Translations under genes and position numbers: made by a program
Origin: a virus
DNA: 46,353 bases
IMG/VR virus record: IMGVR_UViG_3300021197_001349
Span: 1 to 46,353 of that record
Strand: one strand, 5' to 3'
Shown: positions 39,791 through 46,353 of the stretch, piece after piece
How the letters are laid out: each line of letters opens with the position of its first letter
How positions within the stretch are numbered: the first letter of the stretch is position 1
Notes under the pieces: model-generated
Databases searched by the model: none
Told to the model about the DNA's origin: nothing
What the model saw: the letters and a program-made list of their open reading frames with translations, nothing else

Positions 39791-39920
39791 GCTGCAACTC
39801 CTCATCGGTGCCCAGAGCCCTCGTTCGCCGATGCCGACGCCCCTGTCTCAGAAGCCCCGGCAGGATCTCCCGCAGCAGGCGACCGAGAAACTCGCCGAGG
39901 GCAGCCAAGAATCCGACCAT
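39720..39920 (-). CDS. small amphipathic membrane-associated protein (66 aa)
   Basis: Starts MVGFLAALGEFLGRLLREIL, an amphipathic helix with Leu/Phe on one face and Arg/Glu on the other, then an acidic soluble part. GGAG lies 8 bases upstream of the ATG. It overlaps the lipoprotein gene in another frame, as spanin or holin partners often do. Likely part of a lysis cassette, but it has no full membrane helix. Confidence 0.6.
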   Translation of the reverse strand: MVGFLAALGEFLGRLLREILPGLLRQGRRHRRTRALGTDEELQHDIDQSIEDQVRRSAADDSGSGV

Positions 39921-39934
39921 GCTGAAAACTCCAA

Positions 39935-39980
39935 CGACACCGACACGCCCCCGCCCTTGGGCGAGCAGCGGCCGGTGTCG
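39935..39980 (-). terminator. hairpin in the putative lysis cassette
   Basis: Outer 8-bp stem CGACACCG (39935-39942) with CGGTGTCG (39973-39980) and an inner GCCC/GGGC pair. It lies between the holin-like gene and the next small gene. No U-run follows. Confidence 0.5.
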
Positions 39981-39990
39981 TCTGATTTGG

Positions 39991-40197
39991 TCATTCGCCG
40001 GTGGCCTGCTCAGAAGTCACGTCGTTGTCGCGGGCGAAGATCGCCGCGAGCGACGGGAACACCACGATCAGGGCCTCCCAGAGACCGTTGACCGTGGACG
40101 CATCAGCGTCGCCGCTGAAGATCGCCTTCACTGCGAGAGCCGCCGCTGCGACCAACCCCGCAACCCCGAGAACCGTCGTCTTCCATGATGCCTTCAT
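39991..40197 (-). CDS. holin-like small membrane protein (68 aa)
   Basis: A two-helix membrane protein: VLGVAGLVAAAALAVKAIF (9-27) and LWEALIVVFPSLAAIFA (39-55), then ARDNDVTSEQ. The FARDNxVTSE ending is seen in many small phage holin-type proteins of terminase-proximal lysis modules. The stop codon is inside a copy of the genome-wide 9-mer. Holin function is inferred from topology and family feel. Confidence 0.75.
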   Translation of the reverse strand: MKASWKTTVLGVAGLVAAAALAVKAIFSGDADASTVNGLWEALIVVFPSLAAIFARDNDVTSEQATGE

Positions 40198-40523
40198 GAG
40201 TCACTCCCTTCGCTGTCGTCCTCGTCCCAGTCGTCGCCGGTCAACCGAGACGCCAGAGACTTGATTGCGGAGCCCGTCACTTCGACGAGCGTCACCGCCG
40301 CGACGTTCCACGGCTGAACCAATAACGTGATCGGTGCAGGATCAGGGAACAACCGGATCCCACGGATCTCAACCGCGAAGTCCCCCCCATCGTACTCGCT
40401 GTCCGCGGACAGAAGCATCTCGGCGGAATCCCGTATATCGCCCTCGTAGTTGATGATCGTGATGCCCTCCCCGCACTTGAGGAAGACCGTCATCTCGATC
40501 AAGTTGAGATCTTCCTTCGTCAT
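40194..40523 (-). CDS. small phage protein of unknown function (109 aa)
   Basis: Unknown. A beta-like N-terminal part (LIEMTVFLKCGEGITIINYE, FAVEIRGIRLFPDPAPITLL) and an acidic tail. It lies 3 bases after the terminase gene and overlaps the holin-like gene (ATGA), so it is coupled to both. Confidence 0.7.
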   Translation of the reverse strand: MTKEDLNLIEMTVFLKCGEGITIINYEGDIRDSAEMLLSADSEYDGGDFAVEIRGIRLFPDPAPITLLVQPWNVAAVTLVEVTGSAIKSLASRLTGDDWDEDDSEGSDS

Positions 40524-40526
40524 CGG

Positions 40527-41858
40527 TCATCCAAGAACGCTCGTCGTCCGTGTGATCGGGCGAGCCCCCGCAACGGGATGCTTCTTCACCACGTAGTATC
40601 CCAGAGCATCCGAGAGGTGGGTGAGTTTCGGATCGCTTTTCTTGTCGATCTCACCCGCACCACCGTCAAGCACACGAACGCCTTCCAAGTCCTTCACCAC
40701 GTTGGGGGCCTTGTTCGGATCGAGCAGCATGTGGATCGTGCCGTCCGCCGTCTTGAGCCGTGCGTTCATCGCGTTCACCCTTGCACGCTCGCGGGGGTTC
40801 GCTCGGTCAACGCGGAACTTCACCCTCGACCCGAACACCGGGCGGAGTTCGGCCTTGATCAGATCCCAGTCCGAGCCCGCCACCGCCGACGTCGATCTCG
40901 CCCCGCCGGTCGCGTCCCCGTAGCAAAGGATGTCGGTGGGGTGGCTGCCCCAGTCCTCGATCAACTTGCGGCACACCGCGGGCGTGTTCGAGTTGTTCGG
41001 GATGTACACCTCGCCGATCACCTGCGAGATCCCCTCGCCGCTGCGTGCGTCCGGCACCTTCTCCTGAACCACCACCGCCACGCCGGGCGACACGTTGAAG
41101 TCGAAGCAGAAGATCAGCGGGCGGCCGGGGTCGTAGTCGCAACTGACCAAATGACTCGCCTCGTCGAACGTGTAATACGCTCGCCCGGTGAACGTGACGA
41201 ACGAGGCCCGATATTCCTGATTGAAGGTCAACTCGTCGAGGTCGCGACGGGCCGACTCGATCTCCTTCTTGTCGAGGATCTCTTCGGAGGTCCACGTGAA
41301 CGTCGCCCAGTCACCGCTGTCGTCCGCCTGTGCCGCCTTGTACAGGTCGTAGTAGTGGTTCCGCCCCTCGGGCACCCCGATGAAGTCGCACCAGCCCAGA
41401 CGGTCGGAGAGGGCCGGACGGAGGTGGTCGCCCCAGACGTGGCCCTTCATGTTCGCGTACTCGTCCAGAACCGCCCCGTCGATCGACCGACCCTCGATCC
41501 GCTCCGGTGCATCGAGCCCGACGACCGTGATCTCCGCCCCGTTGACCAACGTGATCGTCAGCGTGCCCTCGCTCGGTGGAGCCGCGAGCAACTGCTTGGG
41601 GATCATCGACTTGAGGTCACGCCAGAAGATTCGCTTGGCCTGCGAGTGGGTCGGTGCCCCCATGATGAACCAAGCGTCCTCCGCGTGGCACGAATTCAGG
41701 GCCTTCCGGATCATCCGCCGCTTGGCGCACTCGGTCTTCCCCGACCGCCGCCCCGCCGGGACGACCACGAAGCGGGAGGGGCAGTTCAGGTATTCGATTT
41801 GGAGGTCATGCGGGCGGAGAGCCTTCCACGTCGCCAGTCCGGTCGTCTTGGTTGCCAT
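40527..41858 (-). CDS. terL: terminase large subunit (443 aa)
   Basis: DNA-packaging ATPase and nuclease. ATPase: Walker A GRRSGKT (36-42) and Walker B AVLDEY (129-134). Nuclease: FCFDFN with Asp253, LCYGDATGG (311-319) and a C-terminal HLSDALGY acidic site. Length is typical. The start at 41858 lies inside the small terminase gene (53-base overlap) with GAGG upstream, a usual arrangement. Confidence 0.95.
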   Translation of the reverse strand: MATKTTGLATWKALRPHDLQIEYLNCPSRFVVVPAGRRSGKTECAKRRMIRKALNSCHAEDAWFIMGAPTHSQAKRIFWRDLKSMIPKQLLAAPPSEGTLTITLVNGAEITVVGLDAPERIEGRSIDGAVLDEYANMKGHVWGDHLRPALSDRLGWCDFIGVPEGRNHYYDLYKAAQADDSGDWATFTWTSEEILDKKEIESARRDLDELTFNQEYRASFVTFTGRAYYTFDEASHLVSCDYDPGRPLIFCFDFNVSPGVAVVVQEKVPDARSGEGISQVIGEVYIPNNSNTPAVCRKLIEDWGSHPTDILCYGDATGGARSTSAVAGSDWDLIKAELRPVFGSRVKFRVDRANPRERARVNAMNARLKTADGTIHMLLDPNKAPNVVKDLEGVRVLDGGAGEIDKKSDPKLTHLSDALGYYVVKKHPVAGARPITRTTSVLG

Positions 41859-42420
41859 CGGGGCCCTCGATCATGGTTTCGCGGAGGAACTCCCGGACGC
41901 GGGCGGCGATCTCCTCGGGGGTTCCGTTGCTCTGGTCCTCGGTCACGAGCCCGAGCAACTTGTTCAGAGCGTCCTGTGCCTGCATCTTCTCGCGGGCGGT
42001 CGAGTTCAGGTCGGCGATGACCCCCCGGTAGAGCGAGACCGCAGCGAGACGATGGTCCTCGATCGTCATCGCGGCAGCCTCATCCGGATCCACCGGCTCG
42101 TCGTTGAACTGCCCGGTCACGCGGCCGTCGAGTCGCTGCATGATCTCTGCGAACTGCGGCCCCTTGCCGTCAAACGCCGCCACGAAGCCCGAGAGCAGCA
42201 TGATGTCGCCCAGATCCAGCCCGCCGATCTCCTCAGCCTTGAGCCCCAGCCCACGGGCAACCTCGACCGCGAACGGAAAGTCCGTGGTCGGCGATTCGAC
42301 GAGCCGCTTGAGCCGCTCCCGCATCGTCTTCCACGGAGGCCGCCCGTTGGGGTTCCCCGACTGCCCCGGCTTCCACTGCCACGGCTTGAGATGGTCCGTC
42401 TTGCGGTACTCGTCCGCCAT
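41806..42420 (-). CDS. terminase small subunit-like protein, DUF5681 (204 aa)
   Basis: The N-terminal motif WKPGQSGNPNGRP is the signature of DUF5681 proteins, which lie before large terminases and are taken as small subunits. A helical body and an acidic C-terminus follow. The start at 42420 is in GAGGTGACCAAATG, so the ribosome site and the genome-wide 9-mer overlap. It precedes and overlaps the large terminase gene. Confidence 0.82.
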   Translation of the reverse strand: MADEYRKTDHLKPWQWKPGQSGNPNGRPPWKTMRERLKRLVESPTTDFPFAVEVARGLGLKAEEIGGLDLGDIMLLSGFVAAFDGKGPQFAEIMQRLDGRVTGQFNDEPVDPDEAAAMTIEDHRLAAVSLYRGVIADLNSTAREKMQAQDALNKLLGLVTEDQSNGTPEEIAARVREFLRETMIEGPDGNQDDRTGDVEGSPPA

Positions 42421-42429
42421 TTGGTCACC

Positions 42430-42705
42430 TCACCATTTGGTCTTGTTGGCCCAGTACGCCGCGGACATCTTGCCCTTGGCGATGTTCTTGGCGTGCCTCG
42501 CCTTGAACGACGAGCGACGTGCCGCCGCCCCCTTCGACTCGCCCTTCTTGGCCGGGGAGCCCGAGACGCCCTGTTGACCAAATCGGATCAACTTGACCTT
42601 CTCACCCTCCTTCGCCAGCACCGCGTGCGACTTCTTGGGGTGGTTCGGGGTCCGCTTCGGCTTGTTGAAGCCCGAGAACTTTTCACCACTGCGTTCGATC
42701 GTCAT
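42430..42705 (-). CDS. small basic conserved phage protein, DUF6321-like (91 aa)
   Basis: Resembles a conserved phage protein with the pattern HPKKSHAV, KLIRFGQQGV and SFKARHAKNIAKGKMSAAYW near terminase genes. Very basic, probably nucleic-acid binding; the role in packaging is unknown. Overlaps the preceding gene (ATGA). Confidence 0.8.
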   Translation of the reverse strand: MTIERSGEKFSGFNKPKRTPNHPKKSHAVLAKEGEKVKLIRFGQQGVSGSPAKKGESKGAAARRSSFKARHAKNIAKGKMSAAYWANKTKW

Positions 42706-42878
42706 CGAGACCCCTTCTTCTTGGTCGGTCGCTTCTTGGCGGTTTTGGCGGACGCCTTGAACGATGCCGCGGTCGGTGCCCCCTTCGAGCCCGCCTTCCT
42801 CATCTTCTCACCAGAGCCCGCCGCGATTCGCTTTCGCTTCGCGTTGATGTTTGCGTACAGTCCGGGTCGCTTCGCCAT
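42702..42878 (-). CDS. small basic conserved phage protein (58 aa)
   Basis: 58 aa starting MAKRPGLYANINAKRKRIAA, then GSGEKMRKAGSKGAPT and a Lys-rich end. This is a recurrent small protein beside terminase genes in marine and other phages. The ATG at 42878 is again in TGACCAAATG. Too short for most gene callers. Confidence 0.78.
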   Translation of the reverse strand: MAKRPGLYANINAKRKRIAAGSGEKMRKAGSKGAPTAASFKASAKTAKKRPTKKKGSR

Positions 42879-42885
42879 TTGGTCA

Positions 42886-43328
42886 GTCCCTGTTCAGGTG
42901 GTGGTGGTGGGTTGGTGCGATTCCTCGAACCGCGGTTCGTCCCGGAGAGCCCCCAGAGCCGCGAGCAGCCCCGGACCCCCTCCAGACACCTCATCAGAGC
43001 CGCAACCGCTCAGGACGGCGTCCTGTGGCTTGAGCAACCTGTCAAGGGTCAGGCCCCGACGACGGGAATCGAGTGGCGTCCCCCCGGCAGGGCCAGCCTG
43101 CCGCCCAGCGGCCAGCCCCCGCCTCGAACGTCGCCGCCGGGAGCCCGAGTCCGCCGCAGAGGTTCGCGTGAGAGCCGCCGCCGACCCCCGAACAGCGCGC
43201 GGTGCCGCCGGTCTTGAATCGTCTGAAGTTTTCAGTCGGCAACGGATCATCGTGTCACGATCGTACCACGCTCGTTCAGAGTCGTGCGATGATGTGATTG
43301 GCGAAGCGAGTTCTTCGTCGGGGGCTCC
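42886..43328. other. GC-rich divergent intergenic region without a secure gene
   Basis: About 440 bases between the leftward packaging genes and the rightward phosphoesterase. It is the natural place for divergent promoters, but no convincing -35/-10 pair was found. A minus-strand frame (43250-42894, 118 aa) is open but Arg/Pro/Ser-rich with a low-complexity Thr tail and is probably not coding. A (GGT)n-like run lies at 42897-42912. Confidence 0.5.
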
Positions 43329-44102
43329 ATGACAAACAGAGCGAGAATCGCGGTCATCTCTTGCACACATTCGCCGTTCACTCCCCCGGAGACCGAGCGG
43401 TGGTTGCTTGACCAACTGTCCGAGATCAAGCCCACGCACTTCGGGCATCTCGGTGACGTGTTCGACGCCGAGGCTGCGAGCGTCCACGCATCGAGTGCCG
43501 AGGCCGACCACACGCTTGAAGACGAGTACGAACACGCTGCGAGATTCCTGTCTCGTGTTCGTGAGGTCGTCGGCCCGGAGTGCAAGCGTTGGATCAACAA
43601 AGGCAACCACGACGCGAACCTTGAAGCGAGAGACCCTCGCCGGATTCCTGCATCGCTTCGGTCGTTGGTTCACTTCCAATCGCACCCGGAGTTCGGGGAA
43701 GAGTTCCGCCGATGGTGTTGGGTGGACTACGAGAAGTCGAAACGCGGCACGTTCCAGATTGGTCCGTGCGTCTTCTACCACGGGTTCGACTGCGGCTTGT
43801 CATCGGACGAGATCGAGGGCTTGCAGATGATGTATGCGACGGGCGGTCACGCTTGGCGTCTTGCTGTCCGCGGTCACACGCATCGCCCACTCGAAGCGAC
43901 GCAGATGTTCCGCACGAAGAAGTCCCCGTTGCCTTGGTGGTACATGAACGTCGGCACGTGCGGCCCGTTGAAGCCGGGGTACATGGTCCGCAAGGACACG
44001 AGTCTGTGGGGCAGTTCGATCGGCGTGATCGAGTGCAGTACGAAGCGACCTTCGCGATACACAAGCCGAGAGTTCGACGCTCAACTGGTGAGGATGGCAT
44101 GA
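43329..44102 (+). CDS. calcineurin-like metallophosphoesterase (257 aa)
   Basis: Metal-dependent phosphoesterase fold: GDVFD (42-46), GNHD (92-95), a central HGFD and GHTH (182-185) are the standard metal-ligand motifs. The first motif reads SCTH (11-14), so the usual first Asp of DxH is Cys12. That may change metal binding or specificity. Phage members are variously phosphatases or nucleases (SbcD/Mre11-like or 3'-5' cyclic nucleotide types); the substrate cannot be told. It is the first of a two-gene plus-strand unit. Confidence 0.87.
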   Translation: MTNRARIAVISCTHSPFTPPETERWLLDQLSEIKPTHFGHLGDVFDAEAASVHASSAEADHTLEDEYEHAARFLSRVREVVGPECKRWINKGNHDANLEARDPRRIPASLRSLVHFQSHPEFGEEFRRWCWVDYEKSKRGTFQIGPCVFYHGFDCGLSSDEIEGLQMMYATGGHAWRLAVRGHTHRPLEATQMFRTKKSPLPWWYMNVGTCGPLKPGYMVRKDTSLWGSSIGVIECSTKRPSRYTSREFDAQLVRMA

Positions 44103-44383
44103 CCAAACGACGCCGACGCATACCAATCGAAGACGAAACGAAGTATCCGCTCGAACGGATCGTGTGGGTGGACTCTTGCGAGCCGGGCGTGAACGCGGAA
44201 GTCGAACTGGACGGCGTGCCTGAAGTGCAGACGATTGTGCAGGTCGGTCATTTGGTCAAAGAGTGCGAGAACGCGGTCAGCATCGCCGGAGCGTGGAAAC
44301 CCGAACTCCGAACGCTTGATTACGTGATCACGATTCCCAAGGTCGCGATCGTCCAACGCGACAGGCTCTCGATCAAGCGATAG
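44099..44383 (+). CDS. small protein coupled to the phosphoesterase (94 aa)
   Basis: Unknown. An Arg-rich start (MTKRRRRIPIEDE), then a beta pattern (VNAEVELDGVPEVQTIVQVG, LDYVITIPKVAIVQRD). The ATG overlaps the phosphoesterase stop (ATGA). A bidirectional terminator follows. Confidence 0.72.
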   Translation: MTKRRRRIPIEDETKYPLERIVWVDSCEPGVNAEVELDGVPEVQTIVQVGHLVKECENAVSIAGAWKPELRTLDYVITIPKVAIVQRDRLSIKR

Positions 44384-44408
44384 ACTAAAGGTTCATCTCT
44401 TTCTCCTG

Positions 44409-44442
44409 CAACAACCCCCCAGCCTTGGCCGGGGGGTTGTTG
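44409..44442. terminator. bidirectional terminator between convergent units
   Basis: A perfect 12-bp stem CAACAACCCCCC (44409-44420) with GGGGGGTTGTTG (44431-44442) and a 10-base loop. It lies between the plus-strand pair and the minus-strand sigma-like gene. Confidence 0.8.
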
Positions 44443-44472
44443 TGTTCGGACCAGTGACCAAACCGGCCCAAC

Positions 44473-45003
44473 TCAAGGATCTCCGTAGAGTTCCGCCCAG
44501 ACTGCTCGTGCGGAGAGAACTCTTTGCCATGCGGCTTGTTTCGACCTTCCAATGGCGACCGAGATGAATTGTCGCTGAGGCAAACGGACGAGCAACTGCA
44601 AGGCGTCTTCTTGTTTCGGTGTCACTGATCCTAGCAGTTCTCGAACTTTCTCGCGGTCGAAGTTGGTGCGTTCTTTTCGCTCTGCGATTTGGTCAGGTTG
44701 CAAGTCTTCCGAGGGCGTGTCAATCTCAACCGGAACACTTTCACCGAAGTCCGACACGGGGAACTGGCGGGTCTTTCGAGTGGACAGTTTTCGACGGTGA
44801 TCAATGAAGCGACGGAAGGCGACGAGTGCCAACCAATTCGCGAGTCCGGGGGAGTCCTCGATCGACTGCTCGAAGGCAAGAACCACCGCGTCGCTCAGGA
44901 AGTCGTCGATCTCTTGCGAAGGCACTTGATGCACATGGTGCAGTCGCCACCTTGCAAGGATCAACGCCTTGTCCCATGCGACGGGTTCAGATCTCTTCGT
45001 CAT
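44473..45003 (-). CDS. sigma factor-like protein (ECF-type candidate, 176 aa)
   Basis: It resembles a small two-domain sigma factor. Residues 30-75 read as a region 2-like helix set (DDFLSDAVVLAFEQ, NWLALVAFRRFIDHRRK). A linker follows, and residues 121-172 read as region 4 with a helix-turn-helix (VTPKQEDALQLLVRLPQRQF, VAIGRSKQAAWQRVLSARAV). If active it could direct host RNA polymerase to phage promoters. It overlaps the upstream dockerin gene by 17 bases. The region 2 match is weak; another DNA-binding protein is possible. Confidence 0.65.
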   Translation of the reverse strand: MTKRSEPVAWDKALILARWRLHHVHQVPSQEIDDFLSDAVVLAFEQSIEDSPGLANWLALVAFRRFIDHRRKLSTRKTRQFPVSDFGESVPVEIDTPSEDLQPDQIAERKERTNFDREKVRELLGSVTPKQEDALQLLVRLPQRQFISVAIGRSKQAAWQRVLSARAVWAELYGDP

Positions 45004-45616
45004 CAGACGACTCGGACCACTGGCTGAACAGGATGCCGAGGTCGGTGCCGTTGACAGTTCCGTCGAAGTTGAGATCCGATCGAGGTTCGCTCGTTCCCCA
45101 GTCGCTCATCAGCACGCCTTGATCTTCTGCATCAACCCAACCGTCTGCGTTGATGTCTGCGATCATGTCCTTGTACCGAAGGATGACTTCCCAGTTGATG
45201 CTTTCGGTCAGTGTCGCGTTGCCACCGACTTCGAAAACGTAATCACGAACGATCCGGCACTTCTCTTCGTCCCAACAGAGGTCGGACCCCAGTTCGAAGA
45301 TCGGGACCATGTCCTGACCAATTCGCACGCTCTGCCGGTACTTCACGTTTCGCGTCGAGTTCGACCTGTTGGTGACTTGCGCATCACCGTCCATCGTGAA
45401 CGGTCCGGGCACGTCCGTGTCGGACGGCGTGAGGTAGTACACGACAAGTTCGCGGGTGTCGGTACTTGCTTCCGAAACGATCTGCAACATGCTGGTGACT
45501 TCGCCGTCCGGCCCGAAGACAGGAAGGCGAGTCGTCGTCATCGGAGTCAAGCGAGGGCTGCACGGCTCGGCGTCCTGCACGCCGATGACCGTCGCGAGTA
45601 GCACCGGGATCATCAT
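44987..45616 (-). CDS. secreted protein with dockerin type I repeats (209 aa)
   Basis: An N-terminal hydrophobic signal (MMIPVLLATVIGVQDA), a beta-rich middle with four Cys, and a C-terminal pair of dockerin calcium-binding repeats: DINADGWVDAEDQ (154-166) and DLNFDGTVNGTDLG (181-194), each ending in a W. Dockerins bind cohesins in extracellular complexes and are very common on secreted proteins of Planctomycetota. Here it may bind to the host surface or a virion fibre. It overlaps its two neighbours. Its function in a phage is unknown. Confidence 0.8.
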   Translation of the reverse strand: MMIPVLLATVIGVQDAEPCSPRLTPMTTTRLPVFGPDGEVTSMLQIVSEASTDTRELVVYYLTPSDTDVPGPFTMDGDAQVTNRSNSTRNVKYRQSVRIGQDMVPIFELGSDLCWDEEKCRIVRDYVFEVGGNATLTESINWEVILRYKDMIADINADGWVDAEDQGVLMSDWGTSEPRSDLNFDGTVNGTDLGILFSQWSESSDDEEI

Positions 45617-45816
45617 GGAGCCTCGTAGGTGATGGACTTCAGAGCGGTCGCCGACGCAGTGAGTTCGGTCGATGCCGCGACGAGCGCGTCGATCATGGCG
45701 TCGTCGACTGCGTTGCGTGCTTCGACGGTCGCGAACTTCTCGGCGAGTCCGCCGAGGATCTGGGCGATGCTCGCCATGTTGGATGCGATGCGGGCGTATT
45801 CAGAGACGCTTGACAT
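45613..45816 (-). CDS. small helical protein near the fibre genes (67 aa)
   Basis: Unknown. Ala-rich helices (YARIASNMASIAQILGGLAE, DAMIDALVAASTELTASATA) suggest a coiled coil or trimerisation domain. The ribosome site AAAGGAAC resembles the accessory CTCAAGGAAC. It overlaps the dockerin gene. Confidence 0.65.
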   Translation of the reverse strand: MSSVSEYARIASNMASIAQILGGLAEKFATVEARNAVDDAMIDALVAASTELTASATALKSITYEAP

Positions 45817-45834
45817 GAGTCGGTTCCTTTGGGG

Positions 45835-46353
45835 TTAGACATCGTCGATGTCGATGAGGGTGGTACGGCCTGAGATCTGCGAACCAATCTTTCCTTGATA
45901 CGAGATCCAGTCGATGTTCTGGTTGCAGTTTCCGGTGTGCGTTCCGGTGCCTCCTCCGACAAATGGGACGATGCAACTTGCAAACGTCATCGAACCAGTT
46001 CCAACGCTGGAGCCGTTGATGTAGAACGCAATATCCCAATTAGAATTGCCCGCGTTGTATTTCACATGGATGCCAAGGCGAATCCATGTGTCAACGTAGG
46101 AGGAGATCGGATAGGAACCCCCGAGATCGGTTGGACCCGGAACTCCGCCTTGGCCCGGCGTGGCACCGCCTCCGGTGTCCTTGATGCAAGTGAGGACATT
46201 TGTTTGCTCTAGGTCGATCGTAATCGAAGCCCAATCAAACGCCGAGTAGGTGTGTCCGGGGATCTGGTCGTTTGCATTGAGCGTTGCGATGCTATCGGCG
46301 ACTCCGAGACCAACCATCCCGGTTGTCGCGTTTGAGTCTACGAAGTAGAACCT
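45835..46353 (-). CDS. partial fibre/LamG-like protein, 5' end outside the window
   Basis: The frame is open to the right edge; the visible 172 residues lack a start. The texture is that of a LamG/concanavalin-like lectin domain: YSAFDWASITIDLEQ, DTWIRLGIHVKYNAG, NWDIAFYINGSSVGTG, and a Gly-rich loop with two Cys. Such domains decorate phage fibres and capsids. If the molecule is circular the frame continues into the Thr/Pro-rich frame of bases 1-90. Confidence 0.7.
   Translation of the reverse strand, partial: RFYFVDSNATTGMVGLGVADSIATLNANDQIPGHTYSAFDWASITIDLEQTNVLTCIKDTGGGATPGQGGVPGPTDLGGSYPISSYVDTWIRLGIHVKYNAGNSNWDIAFYINGSSVGTGSMTFASCIVPFVGGGTGTHTGNCNQNIDWISYQGKIGSQISGRTTLIDIDDV

Noticed and set aside
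40578-43332. Long plus-strand open frames (480 and 650 aa) opposite the terminase and portal region
   Set aside because: They lie antisense to genes with clear motifs, have Arg/Pro/His-rich composition and no ribosome sites; they are shadows of high-GC coding on the minus strand.
42894-43781. Minus-strand open frame of 295 aa over the phosphoesterase
   Set aside because: More than half is antisense to the motif-bearing phosphoesterase, and the rest is low-complexity Arg/Pro/Ser sequence.
44473-45003. The sigma-like protein as the operator-binding repressor
   Set aside because: The C-terminal helix-turn-helix looks like sigma region 4 and there is no dimerisation or cleavage domain; no convincing repressor or integrase was found in the window.
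1-46353. ATTTGGTCA as a ribosome-binding site or a codon effect
   Set aside because: It occurs on both strands, inside genes in different frames (for example giving LVK, DQI and VTK in the nuclease gene), and lacks a Shine-Dalgarno core.
1-46353. tRNA genes, insertion sequences and attachment sites
   Set aside because: No cloverleaf, transposase or integrase motif was noticed on reading; a dedicated search could not be run.

Overview
The window is most of a tailed bacteriophage genome: a long-tailed siphovirus-type virion with an HK97-fold (P22-like) capsid. Almost every gene lies on the minus strand, so the genome reads right to left. Only three genes are on the plus strand: a RuvC-like nuclease at 6.2 kb, and a phosphoesterase plus its partner at 43.3-44.4 kb. 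No integrase, tRNA, CRISPR array or IS element was seen. A secreted protein near the right edge carries two dockerin type I repeats of a style common in Planctomycetota, which suggests (does not prove) a planctomycete-like host.

Layout in the direction of transcription. At 46.4-44.5 kb are a partial fibre-like protein, a 67-aa protein, the dockerin lipid-free secreted protein and a sigma-factor-like protein. At 42.9-40.5 kb are small basic proteins, the small terminase subunit and the large terminase. At 40.5-39.5 kb is a probable lysis or envelope cassette (two small membrane proteins and a lipoprotein). Next come the DUF4055 portal, an Asp/Asn beta-hydroxylase-like dioxygenase, a capsule-synthesis-like glycosyltransferase and a Mu F-like head protein fused to a zinc-metalloprotease domain. 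After an accessory block (33.4-31.5 kb) come scaffold, P22-like coat, head-tail connectors, tail tube, the G/GT tail chaperones with a -1 frameshift site, tape measure, and a tail-tip module like that of gene transfer agents (DUF2460, DUF2163/BR0599, NlpC/P60, tip protein) interrupted by a family 2 glycosyltransferase. Fibre-like proteins follow to 12 kb. A second accessory block (11.9-6.8 kb), a replication operon (6.1-0.8 kb: two small proteins, SNF2-type helicase, primase-helicase) and a third accessory pair (0.7-0.1 kb) complete the window.

The accessory genes are organised as short insulated transcription units. Eight nearly identical promoter-leader modules each carry a sigma-70-like promoter (TTGACM, 17 bp, SATACT), an inverted repeat TTGAC-N6-GTCAA over the -35 box, a small leader hairpin whose stem covaries between copies, and a CTCAAGGA ribosome site feeding unrelated small ORFs, usually ended by a GC-rich terminator.

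In addition, the 9-mer ATTTGGTCA/TGACCAAAT, which forms the half-site of the best operators, occurs about 30 times over the whole window on both strands and in all coding frames, against about 0.35 expected by chance. The combination resembles a repressor operator/stoperator network and is the main candidate for an undescribed regulatory system.
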